Shown: piece after piece, positions 8,492-17,258 of the stretch | How positions within the stretch are numbered: position 1 is the stretch's first letter | How the letters are laid out: every line of letters starts with the position of its first letter | Origin: JAVKBW01 sp040222995 | GTDB taxonomy: Bacteria > Pseudomonadota > Alphaproteobacteria > UBA8366 > Aestuariispiraceae | Length of the DNA: 64,000 nucleotides | Direction: 5' to 3' | Assembly (NCBI GenBank): GCA_040222995.1 | Contig: JAVKBW010000034.1 | Coordinates: forward strand, 62,001-126,000 | Made by a program: the position numbers and the translations under genes | The notes under the pieces: model-generated | Told to the model about the DNA's origin: nothing | The model's input: only the letters and a program-made list of their open reading frames with translations | Database searches by the model: none

Positions 8492-11235
8492 TGGCGGCGC
8501 TTCTGCAATCCCTGACCTTTGTCTATCCCTGGCTACTGGTCGCCCTGGCGACCCTGCCGGTTCTGTGGTGGCTGCTGCGGGTTCTGCCGCCATCGCCCAA
8601 GCTGATCGCCTTTCCGGCGATACGGCTGCTTTTCGGCCTGGAAACCGATCAGCGCACACCGGACAAGGCGCCCTGGTGGCTGGTCCTGTTGCGGTTGCTG
8701 ACCGCAGCGCTGGCGATTTTCGCCCTGTCGCAACCGGTATTGAATCCGCGCGCGACCGTGATCGGCAGCGGACCGTTGATTCTGGTGATAGACGACGGCT
8801 GGGCCGCGGCGCCGGACTGGCGGTCCCGCATCGAAACCCTGACCGAACTTCTGCAGGACGCCAGACGGAATGACCGCACCGTTCGCCTGTTGACGACCGC
8901 GCCGGGATACGATGGGTCGCCGCCTCAGGACAGAGGAACGCTGCGCCCTGAAGACGCCCGCGCCGTTATCGACGGGCTGGAACCGAAGCCGTGGCCGGCC
9001 GACAGAATGCAGGCCGTGTCGATTGTTCGCGGCTGGACCATCGAAGGCGCGGCATCCAGCTATTGGGCCAGCGACGGGCTCGACAGCGACGGCGCGCCGG
9101 AACTGGCGGAAACGCTGCAGCGGCTGGGCACCCTCACCGTTTTTGAGCCGAACCAGGCGCAGCGCCCTGTTGTTCTGGAACCGCCGGCCCCCGGCTCGCT
9201 GGGCTTCGAATTCACCCTGCACCGGCTCGCAACCGACAGTGAAGAACGTGTCGATATTCTGGCAATCGGTTCGGATGGCCGGACGGTAGGCCGCAGCGCC
9301 GGCCTGTTCGCCGGCGGCAGTTCCGAAACATCCGCCGATTTTGATCTGCCGATCGAACTGCGGAACGAGATCAGTCAGGTGCGGCTTGAACGCAGAGACG
9401 GCGCTGCCGGCGTGGCGTTGCTCGACACGCGATGGGCGCGCCGGCCAATCGGCCTCGTCGCGACCAGTGAACTGGATGCCGGGCTGTCGCTGCTGTCGGA
9501 ATCCTTTTACATCCGGCGCGCGCTGGAACCGTTCGGGTCGTTCAGCCAGGGCCCGGTCGATGTGCTGTTGAAAGCCGGACAGTCGGTCATTCTGGTGCCC
9601 GACACCGCCGTCCTGAGCGAAACCGAGGTTGCCGAACTGCAGGAATGGACGGCAACGGGCGGTATTCTGGTCCGGTTCGCCGGTACCAGTCTGGCGCAGG
9701 CGGAAAACCCGCCGCTGGTTCCGGTAGAACTTCGGAAGGGCGGCCGGGCGCTGGGCGGCGCGATGCTGTGGACGAAACCGCTTGGTCTGGCCGCCCGGTT
9801 TCCCGAGGACGGCCCCTTCGATGGTCTGGCCGTGCCGGATGATGTCGTTGTGAAACAGCAGGTTCTTGCCGAACCCGGGCCGAGCCTGGATAGCAAGACC
9901 TGGGCGCGGCTTTCCGACGGCACGCCGCTGATAACGGCGGAATCGCGGGGCGAGGGTTGGCTGATACTGTTCCACACCACCGCCAACGCGGAATGGTCGA
10001 ACCTGACTCTTTCCGGTGTGTTCGTTTCGTTGCTCGAGCGTATCGTGCAACTGGGGCAGGGCCAGACGACCGCGGCGGATGCGCCGGCGAAACTGTCGCC
10101 AGACACGACCCTGAACGGGTACGGCCGTCTGGGCGATCCGTCTTCGGCGGCCATTGCGGCGGATTTCAATGCGCCGGAACCGATCGTTATCGGGCCGCGC
10201 CACCCGCCGGGCATTTACGGCGCCACCGGCGAGAAGAGGGCGCTGAACCTGGGCCCGCAGGTCAGCCAGCTTGCCGGGCTCGATTCCCTGCCGGCAAGCG
10301 TGACGCGCACGCCGTACGGCCTGGCCAGACAGGTCGACCTGAAACCGGCCCTGTTGCTGGCCGCCCTTGTTCTGCTGATTATCGATGGCGTCGTCACCCT
10401 GATCCTGCGCGGGTTCGCCCCGAAGATCGGGAAGCGAACCGCACCGGCAACCGCTGTCGCGGCCGTGCTGATTTTCGGCGTGTCCGGCATGCCGTCCCCC
10501 GGCCACGCCCAAACGGTAAACGGCGAGGATCTGACTTTGGACGCCCTGCAGGGAACCGTTCTCGCCTATGTTATTACAGGAAATGACGAAATAGACCGAA
10601 CCAGCCATGCCGGGCTGGTGGGACTGGCGTCCATTCTCAACCAGCGCACCGCTGTCGAAGCGTCGCAGCCGGTCGGCGTCGATCTGGCGAGAGACGAAAT
10701 CGCCTTCTTTCCGTTGTTGTACTGGCCGGTTACGGCCACCCAGCCGCCACCGAACTCGGTCGTTGCAGACAAGCTGAACCGCTTCATGGCGACCGGCGGC
10801 ACCATTTTCCTCGATACCCGTGAACAGCCGGTCGGCGGGGCCTCCGTCCGGATGACGAACAATCTCAGGCGGTTGTCGATCCGGCTGGAACTGCCGGCGC
10901 TGACCAATATTCCGCCCGGCCATGTCCTCACAAAATCCTTCTACCTGATGCAGGAGTTTCCAGGCCGCTGGAACGGCGGTGAAGTCTGGGTTGAACCGGA
11001 AGGCCAGACCGCCAATGACGGCGTATCCCGGATGATCGTCGGCACCAACGACTGGGCGGCGGCCTGGGCGGTCGACGAACTGGGGCAGCCGATCTATCCG
11101 ACGGTACCGGGCGGCGAGCGGCAACGGGAAATGGCCTACCGTTTCGGCGTCAATCTGGTGATGTACACCCTGACCGGAAACTACAAGGCGGATCAGGTTC
11201 ACGTCCCGGCTATTCTGGAGCGGCTTGGTCAATGA
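8491..11235 (+). CDS. BatA-like N-terminal membrane domain plus DUF4159 protein
   Basis: A 914-residue protein. The N-terminus has two membrane helices separated by a short loop (FVYPWLLVALATLPVLWWLLRVLP and WWLVLLRLLTAALAIFALSQPVL), the BatA-type layout. A VWA-like region (LILVIDDGWAA) follows. A third membrane segment (ALLLAALVLLIIDGVVTLIL) and a stretch resembling an internal signal (TAVAAVLIFGVSGMPSPGHAQ) precede the C-terminal DUF4159 domain, starting near LAYVITGNDEIDRTSHAGL. DUF4159 has a glutamine-amidotransferase-like fold and probably faces the periplasm. The start ATG overlaps the DUF58 stop, so the longer frame from 8401 is rejected. Function is likely as part of a Bat-like envelope complex. 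Confidence 0.88.
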   Translation: MAALLQSLTFVYPWLLVALATLPVLWWLLRVLPPSPKLIAFPAIRLLFGLETDQRTPDKAPWWLVLLRLLTAALAIFALSQPVLNPRATVIGSGPLILVIDDGWAAAPDWRSRIETLTELLQDARRNDRTVRLLTTAPGYDGSPPQDRGTLRPEDARAVIDGLEPKPWPADRMQAVSIVRGWTIEGAASSYWASDGLDSDGAPELAETLQRLGTLTVFEPNQAQRPVVLEPPAPGSLGFEFTLHRLATDSEERVDILAIGSDGRTVGRSAGLFAGGSSETSADFDLPIELRNEISQVRLERRDGAAGVALLDTRWARRPIGLVATSELDAGLSLLSESFYIRRALEPFGSFSQGPVDVLLKAGQSVILVPDTAVLSETEVAELQEWTATGGILVRFAGTSLAQAENPPLVPVELRKGGRALGGAMLWTKPLGLAARFPEDGPFDGLAVPDDVVVKQQVLAEPGPSLDSKTWARLSDGTPLITAESRGEGWLILFHTTANAEWSNLTLSGVFVSLLERIVQLGQGQTTAADAPAKLSPDTTLNGYGRLGDPSSAAIAADFNAPEPIVIGPRHPPGIYGATGEKRALNLGPQVSQLAGLDSLPASVTRTPYGLARQVDLKPALLLAALVLLIIDGVVTLILRGFAPKIGKRTAPATAVAAVLIFGVSGMPSPGHAQTVNGEDLTLDALQGTVLAYVITGNDEIDRTSHAGLVGLASILNQRTAVEASQPVGVDLARDEIAFFPLLYWPVTATQPPPNSVVADKLNRFMATGGTIFLDTREQPVGGASVRMTNNLRRLSIRLELPALTNIPPGHVLTKSFYLMQEFPGRWNGGEVWVEPEGQTANDGVSRMIVGTNDWAAAWAVDELGQPIYPTVPGGERQREMAYRFGVNLVMYTLTGNYKADQVHVPAILERLGQ

Positions 11236-13307
11236 GCGCCATGAACATCGCCTTCGATCCGTTTCTGCCGTGGCTGGTAATCGGCCTTGCCGTCGGTTTC
11301 GGCTGCGCTGTTGCGATCTGGGGGCTCGTCATGCGGGCCAAGGGAAGCCTGCTGCGTCTTGTCGGCATCCTGCTGGTCGGTCTGGCGCTGGCGAATCCGG
11401 CGCTTGTGGAAGAAGAACGGGAACCGCTGAAGGACATCGCCCTGGTTCTTGTCGATGAAACGCCGTCGCAGCAACTGGCGGGCCGCAACGAAGAAACCGA
11501 ACGCATCGTTACCACGGTTCTGGATCAGCTCGACGGGTTCGGAAAGACACTGGAGACCCGGGTCATTCGGCTACGGCACGAAAACCTCGGCGACGCGGCG
11601 AAGGGAACGACGGTTCTTGGCCCGTTGCAGGAATCGCTGGCCGACGTGCCGGCCCGAAGACTGGCCGGCGCCATCGTCGTCACCGACGGCCAGATCCATG
11701 ACGTACCGGATGATATCGGCGACACGGTCTTCCCCGCACCGATCCATTCCATACTGGTCGGAGCGAAAAACGAAGGCGACCGCCGCATCGCCATTCTGGA
11801 AAGCCCCAGCTTCGGTCTGGTCGGCGATCTGGTGACAATAACCACACGGGTCGATGATCCGTCTGCGGCAGGCCCCGTGCAGGTTCGCGTCGCCGTCGAC
11901 GACGTGGTGATCGATACGGTATCGGTTCAGCCGGGCGTCAATGTCGATATCGAAATTCCGCTCGACCATCGCGGCGCATCGGTCGTCGAGGTATCGGTTG
12001 CGCCCGGGCCTCAGGAAATGACGCTGGCCAATAATCGCGCCGTTGTGTCGATCAACGGCGTCCGCGACAGGCTGCGGGTTCTTCTGGTATCGGGCGAGCC
12101 GTATCCCGGGGAACGAACCTGGCGCAATCTGCTGAAATCGGATTCGTCCGTCGATCTCGTGCACTTTACGATTCTGCGTCCGCCGGAAAAACAGGACGGC
12201 ACGCCGATCCACGAACTGTCGCTGATCGCCTTCCCGACGCGGGAACTGTTCGAGATTAAGCTCAGCGAATTCGATCTTGTCGTCTTCGACCGGTTCAAGC
12301 GTCGCGGCGTTCTGCCATCTCTGTATCTCAACAACATTGTCGACTACGTCGAAAATGGCGGCGCTTATCTCGAGGCTGTCGGACCGAGCTTCGCATCGCC
12401 GTTCAGCCTTTTCCGGACGCCCCTCGGCAGGCTGATGCCGGGCGAACCGACAGGCAGCGTCTATCTGCGCCGGTTCCGGCCGGATGTTACGGAGGCCGGG
12501 TCGCGGCACCCGGTAACCTCGAACCTGCCCGGCGGTCCGCTGCGCCCCGGCATCGACGACCCCCGGTGGGGAAGCTGGTTCAGTCAGGTCGCCGCGAACG
12601 CGACATCGGGCCATACACTGATGAAAGGCGTCGATGACCTGCCGCTGTTGATCCTGGACCGGGTCAAGGAAGGCCGGGTCGCGCTTATGCTGAGCGATCA
12701 TATCTGGCTGTGGGCGCGCGGCTACGATGGCGGCGGGCCGCAGGCGGAACTTCTGCGACGGCTGGCGCACTGGCTGATGAAGGAGCCTGAACTGGAGGAG
12801 GAAAGCCTGACAGCCGAACTGGTCGACGGCGATCTGGTTGTAACCCGACGGCAGGTCGAAGACGCGTCAGTATCGATCACGGTAACCGACCCGACAGGCG
12901 CTGTGACGGACTTGCAGACGGAAGATCAGGGGGGTGGCCGGCATATCGCGCGAACGCCGGTATCCGTCGCCGGCGTCTATCGGGTCAGCGACGGGTCGAT
13001 GACGACGCTGGCGGCGATCGGCGAACTGAATCCGCTGGAATTTTCAAACGTCACCAGTTCCGACGTCACGCCGGACATTCTCGCAAATGCGACGGGGGCA
13101 GGTGTGTTCTGGGCGGAGGATACAATCCCCGCGATCCGTCGGATCAGGCCGGACAGACCGGCATCGGGACCGAACTGGCTGGGCCTCAAAAGCAACGAGG
13201 ACTATGTCGTGACGGGCATATCCAGCGTACCGCTGTTGCCGGCGCCTTTGCTGCTGGCCGCCCTGTTCTTCCTGCTGGCGGCGACATGGCGCAGGGAAGC
13301 CGACTAA
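11232..13307 (+). CDS. Large membrane protein of the MoxR/DUF58/DUF4159 operon (glutamine amidotransferase-like)
   Basis: A 691-residue protein with two N-terminal membrane helices (FLPWLVIGLAVGFGCAVAIWGLVM and LLRLVGILLVGLALANPAL), a VWA-like segment (DIALVLVDETPSQQ ... GAIVVTDGQIHDVP), a beta-rich middle, a class I amidotransferase-like region (RVLLVSGEPYPGERTWRNLLKSD ... YVENGGAYLEAVGPSF) and a final membrane helix. The start overlaps the DUF4159 stop by 4 bases (ATGA). Proteins of this type always seem to accompany the MoxR-DUF58-DUF4159 group. The catalytic cysteine of true amidotransferases is not evident, so an enzymatic role is doubtful. Confidence 0.82.
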   Translation: MSAMNIAFDPFLPWLVIGLAVGFGCAVAIWGLVMRAKGSLLRLVGILLVGLALANPALVEEEREPLKDIALVLVDETPSQQLAGRNEETERIVTTVLDQLDGFGKTLETRVIRLRHENLGDAAKGTTVLGPLQESLADVPARRLAGAIVVTDGQIHDVPDDIGDTVFPAPIHSILVGAKNEGDRRIAILESPSFGLVGDLVTITTRVDDPSAAGPVQVRVAVDDVVIDTVSVQPGVNVDIEIPLDHRGASVVEVSVAPGPQEMTLANNRAVVSINGVRDRLRVLLVSGEPYPGERTWRNLLKSDSSVDLVHFTILRPPEKQDGTPIHELSLIAFPTRELFEIKLSEFDLVVFDRFKRRGVLPSLYLNNIVDYVENGGAYLEAVGPSFASPFSLFRTPLGRLMPGEPTGSVYLRRFRPDVTEAGSRHPVTSNLPGGPLRPGIDDPRWGSWFSQVAANATSGHTLMKGVDDLPLLILDRVKEGRVALMLSDHIWLWARGYDGGGPQAELLRRLAHWLMKEPELEEESLTAELVDGDLVVTRRQVEDASVSITVTDPTGAVTDLQTEDQGGGRHIARTPVSVAGVYRVSDGSMTTLAAIGELNPLEFSNVTSSDVTPDILANATGAGVFWAEDTIPAIRRIRPDRPASGPNWLGLKSNEDYVVTGISSVPLLPAPLLLAALFFLLAATWRREAD

Positions 13308-13398
13308 AAGGCCGATAATTCTTTCTTGACGATGCACTGCAATATATTCCTAATCTCCGTCCCGAAATGCGACAGGAAAGCGATTTCGACCGCACGCG

Positions 13399-14643
13399 AT
13401 GCGGTTACAATCGATACAGTGCTTGGATACAGTTGCGCCAGATACACCGGCCACGCGCGTGAGCGGCCGCCAAAGCTCTAAAGCCAAGCAGGAGTTTGGC
13501 CGCGCCCTGCTCGATTCCATCTATCTCGACCCGGACTTCCGCTATCTGAATCACGGCGCGTTCGGCGCCGTCAGCCGGCCGGTCGCCAAGACCGCCAACA
13601 AACTGCGCCGGCAGATTGAAAGTCAGCCGTCGCGTTTCATGAGTGTTGAGCTGTCCGGCATGATACGGGACTCGGCGGACCGCCTGGGCCGGTTTATCGG
13701 CGCGCGCGGCGAAGATCTGGTCTTCGTGCAGAATGCAACGACGGCGATGAACGCGGTTCTGCGCTCGCTCGTGCTGCTTCCGGGCGACGAAGTCGTCACG
13801 ACGACGCATGTTTACGGTGCGGTGGCGCGGACGCTGGAATTTGTCTGCGAACGGTCCGGCGCACGCCTCGTTCATGCGGAGATCCCCTTCCCGGCGGCAA
13901 CGCCTTCAGACCTGACCGACGCCGTTCTGTCGGCGGTAACGGGCAGAACACGCCTCATCGTGATCGATCACGTGACCTCGGCCTCGGCGCTGGTCATGCC
14001 GGTGCGCGACATTACGGACTTTGCCGCCGATCGCGGCATTCAGGTGCTGGTCGACGGCGCGCACGGCCCGGGCATGCTGCCGTTGCAGGTCGATGACCTG
14101 AACGCAACCTGGTATGCCGGAAACTGCCACAAATGGCTCGGCACGCCGCGCGGTTGCGGTTTCCTGTGGTCGAAACCCAGCCGCCAATCCCTGGTTCGTC
14201 CGACAACGATCAGCCACGGCGTCGGGCGCAGTTACAACGAAGCCTTCGACTGGCCTGGTACGATCGACTTCACACCGTGGCTCTGCGTCGGTGCGGCGCT
14301 TGATTTTCGTGCATCGCTCGGCGAAAAGCGCATCAACACGCATTGCCTCAAGACCATTCGCAAGGGTGCGAAACTGGTCGCCAACAGTGTCGACGGAGAA
14401 TTGGGCGGAACCCGCCAGCTCATCAGCTTCATGACAGCCATCAGGCTGCCCCTGCCTCGCAAGGCGAATGCACGGGATGCAGCCGCGCTGCGAGCGGCAT
14501 TGCGAAACGAGCATAAAATCGAAGTGTCCACGGAATGTATCGACGATGCGCTGTGGCTGCGTCTTTGCGCCTACGTCTATAACGATCTCTCCGACTTCGA
14601 AGCCCTGGCGGACGTTCTGCCCGATGCGCTGGCCGCCCTATAA
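13399..14643 (+). CDS. Aminotransferase class V, isopenicillin-N epimerase-like
   Basis: A pyridoxal-phosphate enzyme of fold type I. The family pattern is clear: YLNHGAFGAVSRPV near the start, FVQNATTAMNAVLRSL (cofactor phosphate binding), VDGAHGPGMLPLQVDDLNATWYAGNCHKWLGTPRGCGFLW with the aspartate and the Schiff-base lysine of the CHKW stretch. The substrate is unknown; close families include cysteine desulfurase-like lyases and isopenicillin N epimerase. The N-terminal 30 residues before ALLDSIYLDPDFRYLNHG look untypical, so the real start may be later than 13399. It converges on recX, overlapping its 3' end by 6 bases. Confidence 0.85.
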   Translation: MRLQSIQCLDTVAPDTPATRVSGRQSSKAKQEFGRALLDSIYLDPDFRYLNHGAFGAVSRPVAKTANKLRRQIESQPSRFMSVELSGMIRDSADRLGRFIGARGEDLVFVQNATTAMNAVLRSLVLLPGDEVVTTTHVYGAVARTLEFVCERSGARLVHAEIPFPAATPSDLTDAVLSAVTGRTRLIVIDHVTSASALVMPVRDITDFAADRGIQVLVDGAHGPGMLPLQVDDLNATWYAGNCHKWLGTPRGCGFLWSKPSRQSLVRPTTISHGVGRSYNEAFDWPGTIDFTPWLCVGAALDFRASLGEKRINTHCLKTIRKGAKLVANSVDGELGGTRQLISFMTAIRLPLPRKANARDAAALRAALRNEHKIEVSTECIDDALWLRLCAYVYNDLSDFEALADVLPDALAAL

Positions 14644-15207
14644 CCCTTCTTCGTCGAGCAGCATTTGTGCGTCTTCAGCATCGACGATTTTTTTGGCGAT
14701 GTCGTACGAAAACCCCTGACGCCCCAGAGACGCCAGGTCCCGCTCCCGATAGTCCGGTCGATCGGATTTCCGGAACACGCCCAGCCGACGTCGTTTCGCG
14801 TAGTTTATGGCGGCCTGCATGTCAGGGTCGCCCGGTATTGTCTCCGCCAATCCGTCCAGCGCCGCCTCGATAACCTCCGTGTCCACCCCTTTCGCCGAAA
14901 GCTTCATGGTGATCGCCCGACCGGATACGCCGCGCCGATGCATACTGTTTGCCCGGCCGGCGGCATAGACGCTGTCATCCAGAATGCCCGATTTAAGCAG
15001 CCGCTCGATCAGATTGTCGGCCCAGACGGCGCCTTGCACCGGGTCTGTCCCATGCAGACGGGCGCTTTTGTCGACCCGCCGCATCAGCACACGGCGCAGA
15101 TTTTCAGCCGAAGACGCATACCGTTCGAGATAAAGGAACGCCGCCTTCTCGAGCCGGTCTTTTGTCAGCGGTTTTGCTGTCTTTTTTTTCTTATTTTTTT
15201 CAAACAC
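14638..15207 (-). CDS. recX: Regulatory protein RecX
   Basis: A 189-residue helical protein that modulates RecA filaments. The three-helix repeat pattern is visible: ERYASSAENLRRVLMRRV, RLLKSGILDDSVYAAGRANSMHRRGVSGRAITMKLSAKGVD, and YAKRRRLGVFRKSD ... DLASLGRQGFSYDIAKKIVD. The start is a GTG at 15207. The first codons run through long A tracts (MFEKNKKKKTAK), preceded by T-rich sequence on the plus strand; such tracts are prone to slippage. It is not linked to recA here. Confidence 0.88.
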   Translation of the reverse strand: MFEKNKKKKTAKPLTKDRLEKAAFLYLERYASSAENLRRVLMRRVDKSARLHGTDPVQGAVWADNLIERLLKSGILDDSVYAAGRANSMHRRGVSGRAITMKLSAKGVDTEVIEAALDGLAETIPGDPDMQAAINYAKRRRLGVFRKSDRPDYRERDLASLGRQGFSYDIAKKIVDAEDAQMLLDEEGL

Positions 15208-15248
15208 TTAAGAATTTTTTTCCTGTTTTTTCAAAATTAATTCCGGCA

Positions 15249-15264
15249 AGTGATGTCCATCACA
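15249..15264. promoter_or_regulatory. CRP-like binding site
   Basis: AGTGATGTCCATCACA matches the CRP consensus TGTGA-N6-TCACA in nine of its ten fixed positions. The inner GTGA-N6-TCAC is a perfect inverted repeat. Its center lies about 40 bases before a plausible transcription start near 15296, a normal spacing for a class II activator. It could serve the plus-strand RNA/ABC genes or recX. The call rests on sequence match only. Confidence 0.45.
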
Positions 15265-15295
15265 GACGATTAGGCCCGTCTAGCATAAAACATAC

Positions 15296-15425
15296 TCAAC
15301 AACCGGGCGATGTCCGGTCAGTTTGAACCGATGAGGTCGGTGGCCAAATTTCCTGCCCCTCCCATCCGGCGTCGACCACAAAGGTTCGGGCGGCAGCGAT
15401 CACAAGTCGCTGCCGCTTGTTTTTC
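15296..15425 (+). ncRNA. Candidate small RNA or attenuated leader upstream of ABC-2 genes
   Basis: The 312-base gap between recX and the first ABC-2 permease has no plausible gene, but it ends in a textbook plus-strand terminator 94 bases before the permease start. Since nothing coded lies upstream on that strand, the terminator must serve a short transcript. A weak -10 element (CATAAA at 15284-15289) lies at a suitable distance from the CRP-like site. The product would be about 130 bases long. It is either a free small RNA or a leader controlling the exporter genes. The 5' end is a guess. Confidence 0.4.
15390..15425 (+). terminator. Intrinsic terminator
   Basis: Perfect 10-bp stem GCGGCAGCGA / TCGCTGCCGC (15390-15399 and 15407-15416) with a 7-base loop, followed by TTGTTTTTC. 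On the plus strand this is a strong Rho-independent terminator. The minus-strand side has no T tract. Confidence 0.8.
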
Positions 15426-15519
15426 TGCGCATCCCCGCATCGACAATCCTCTGCTTGCCCTGATTCGGCTGGATGACTAGAACACTGAAACACGACACCG
15501 CACCACGTCCGGAGCAACC

Positions 15520-16347
15520 ATGTCCACCAAACAGAATACCGGGTCGACGATCGGGGCGAGCCTGTCGCCCCGCCGCTATGGGGCCGTAAACTGGGTCGGA
15601 TTGCATGAGCTGTACCTGAAGGAAGTCAAACGCTTCCTGAAAGTCTTCACCCAGACGATCGCCGCCCCGGTCGTCACCACGCTGTTGTTTCTGGCGATTT
15701 TCTCCCTGGCCCTCGGACGCGCCGTAACGCAGGTGAACGGCGTTGATTTTCCGGTCTTTCTGGCGCCCGGCCTGATCACGATGGCGATGGTGCAGAACGC
15801 CTTCGCCAACACGTCGTCGTCGATCACCATCGCCAAGGTTCAGGGCAGTATCGTCGATGTGCTGCTGCCGCCGATCAGCCCCGGCGAAATGGTGACCGCC
15901 TATGCGCTGGGCGGCGTGACCCGAGGCTTGCTGGTCGGTGTCGTCTGCTGGATCACGATGTCGATTTTCGTGCCGATGAGCATTCACAATATCGGCTTTC
16001 TTCTGTTCTTCGCAGTGATGGCGTCGCTGATGCTGTCGCTGATGGGCATTCTCGGCGGCATCTGGGCCGACAAGTTCGATCAGATGGCGGCCGTGACGAA
16101 TTTCGTCATTACGCCTTTCGCCTTCCTGTCGGGAACGTTCTATTCCATCGAACGCCTGCCCGAACCATTTTACTCGCTGGCCCATATCAACCCGTTCTTT
16201 TTCATGATCGACGGATTCCGGTACGGCGCCATCGGCCAGTCCGACGCCAATCCGTTTGTCGGCATGCTCGTTTTGGCCGGGGTAAACGCGGTTCTTTGGG
16301 CAATTGCGTGGCGCATGGTCAAAACCGGTTATAAACTGAAAGCATAG
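15520..16347 (+). CDS. ABC-2 type transporter permease (first of tandem pair)
   Basis: A 275-residue inner-membrane permease with six predicted helices and the ABC-2 pattern: FTQTIAAPVVTTLLFLAIFSLALG, VFLAPGLITMAMVQNAFANTSSSI, the conserved loop VQGSIVDVLLPPISPGEM, and the final PFAFLSGTFYSIERLPEPFYSLAHINPFFFMIDGFRYG. Members of this branch export polysaccharide, drug or lipid substrates with a separate ATPase. No ATP-binding subunit is encoded beside it. The second permease starts 7 bases after its stop. Confidence 0.88.
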   Translation: MSTKQNTGSTIGASLSPRRYGAVNWVGLHELYLKEVKRFLKVFTQTIAAPVVTTLLFLAIFSLALGRAVTQVNGVDFPVFLAPGLITMAMVQNAFANTSSSITIAKVQGSIVDVLLPPISPGEMVTAYALGGVTRGLLVGVVCWITMSIFVPMSIHNIGFLLFFAVMASLMLSLMGILGGIWADKFDQMAAVTNFVITPFAFLSGTFYSIERLPEPFYSLAHINPFFFMIDGFRYGAIGQSDANPFVGMLVLAGVNAVLWAIAWRMVKTGYKLKA

Positions 16348-16354
16348 ACCAGGC

Positions 16355-17173
16355 ATGACGGCGCGGCCTGCCTTACCGGATCCCAATCTGCATCCGCAAC
16401 GGTTCGTTCGGCCGAACTGGCTTGCCGTTCGCGCGCTCATCCGGCGGGAAATCCTGCGCGAGATCATGTTTTTCAAGCTGGCCCTGTTCGGGCCAGCCCT
16501 GCAGGCCATTCTGTTTGCCCTGGTTTTTACATTGTCGGTCGGATCGAACGTCCCCATGATTGGCTCCCTCACCCTGATGCAGTTTCTCGCTCCCGGGCTG
16601 ATCCTGTCCGCGGCAATGCACAAGGCGTTCGAGACCATCGGTTATTCCTTCGTGTACGATAAGACCGAAATGCTGCTGGGCGATGTTTTCGGCGCGCCAA
16701 TCACGCCGGCAGAAATCCTCCTCGGTTATATCGCAACGGCCTGCATCAGTGGCGTTTTACTTGGAGTAACGGTCTGGCTGGGTCTGTTGCCCTTCGGGAT
16801 GATCCTGCCGCACGACCCGCTGGCCGCCGCCTATTTCGCCGTCGCCGGCATCATTATTGTCGGGCTTCTCGGCATGCTGGCGGGCATTCAGTCCGACAGA
16901 TGGGATTCGATTTCCGCCAAGGATATCTTCATCATCACGCCGTTGAGCTTCTTGTCCTGCGCCTTTTTCCCGATTACGGCGCTTAGCGAGCCGTTTCAGA
17001 CGATCATGGTGTTCAATCCGCTGTTCCACCTGATTGACGGGTTCCGCTATGCGATGACCGGTCAGACAGATGCCCAGCCGGCGATTTCAGCCGTAATCGT
17101 GTTCGTCATCCTCTGTGCTTTGACCTTTTTCTGCCACCGTGTTCTGCGAAGCGGCTACAAGATCAAACAATAG
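16355..17173 (+). CDS. ABC-2 type transporter permease (second of tandem pair)
   Basis: A 272-residue paralog of the preceding gene: RREILREIMFFKLALFGPALQAILFALVFTL, FLAPGLILSAAMHKAFETIGYS, MLLGDVFGAPITPAEILLGY, and FLSCAFFPITALSEPFQTIMVFNPLFHLIDGFRYAMTGQ. The two proteins share length, helix layout and the final GFRY motif but are clearly diverged, suggesting an old duplication and a heterodimeric permease. ArgD follows after 85 bases in the same direction. The ATPase must be encoded elsewhere. Confidence 0.87.
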   Translation: MTARPALPDPNLHPQRFVRPNWLAVRALIRREILREIMFFKLALFGPALQAILFALVFTLSVGSNVPMIGSLTLMQFLAPGLILSAAMHKAFETIGYSFVYDKTEMLLGDVFGAPITPAEILLGYIATACISGVLLGVTVWLGLLPFGMILPHDPLAAAYFAVAGIIIVGLLGMLAGIQSDRWDSISAKDIFIITPLSFLSCAFFPITALSEPFQTIMVFNPLFHLIDGFRYAMTGQTDAQPAISAVIVFVILCALTFFCHRVLRSGYKIKQ

Positions 17174-17258
17174 CAGGCGCGGAATCCCCTTGACCTGGGA
17201 CGCCCGCTTCGCGTTTTCTGCGCCCTTCCTATTGGCAACAGACCTGAAAGATATCGCC

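Noticed and set aside
8533..11232. An 899-residue open frame on the minus strand
   Set aside because: It is the antisense of the BatA-DUF4159 gene, rich in R, Q, G and P with no recognisable domain; an artefact of GC-rich codon use.
11571..12770. A 399-residue minus-strand frame
   Set aside because: Antisense of the large membrane protein gene; no domain resemblance.
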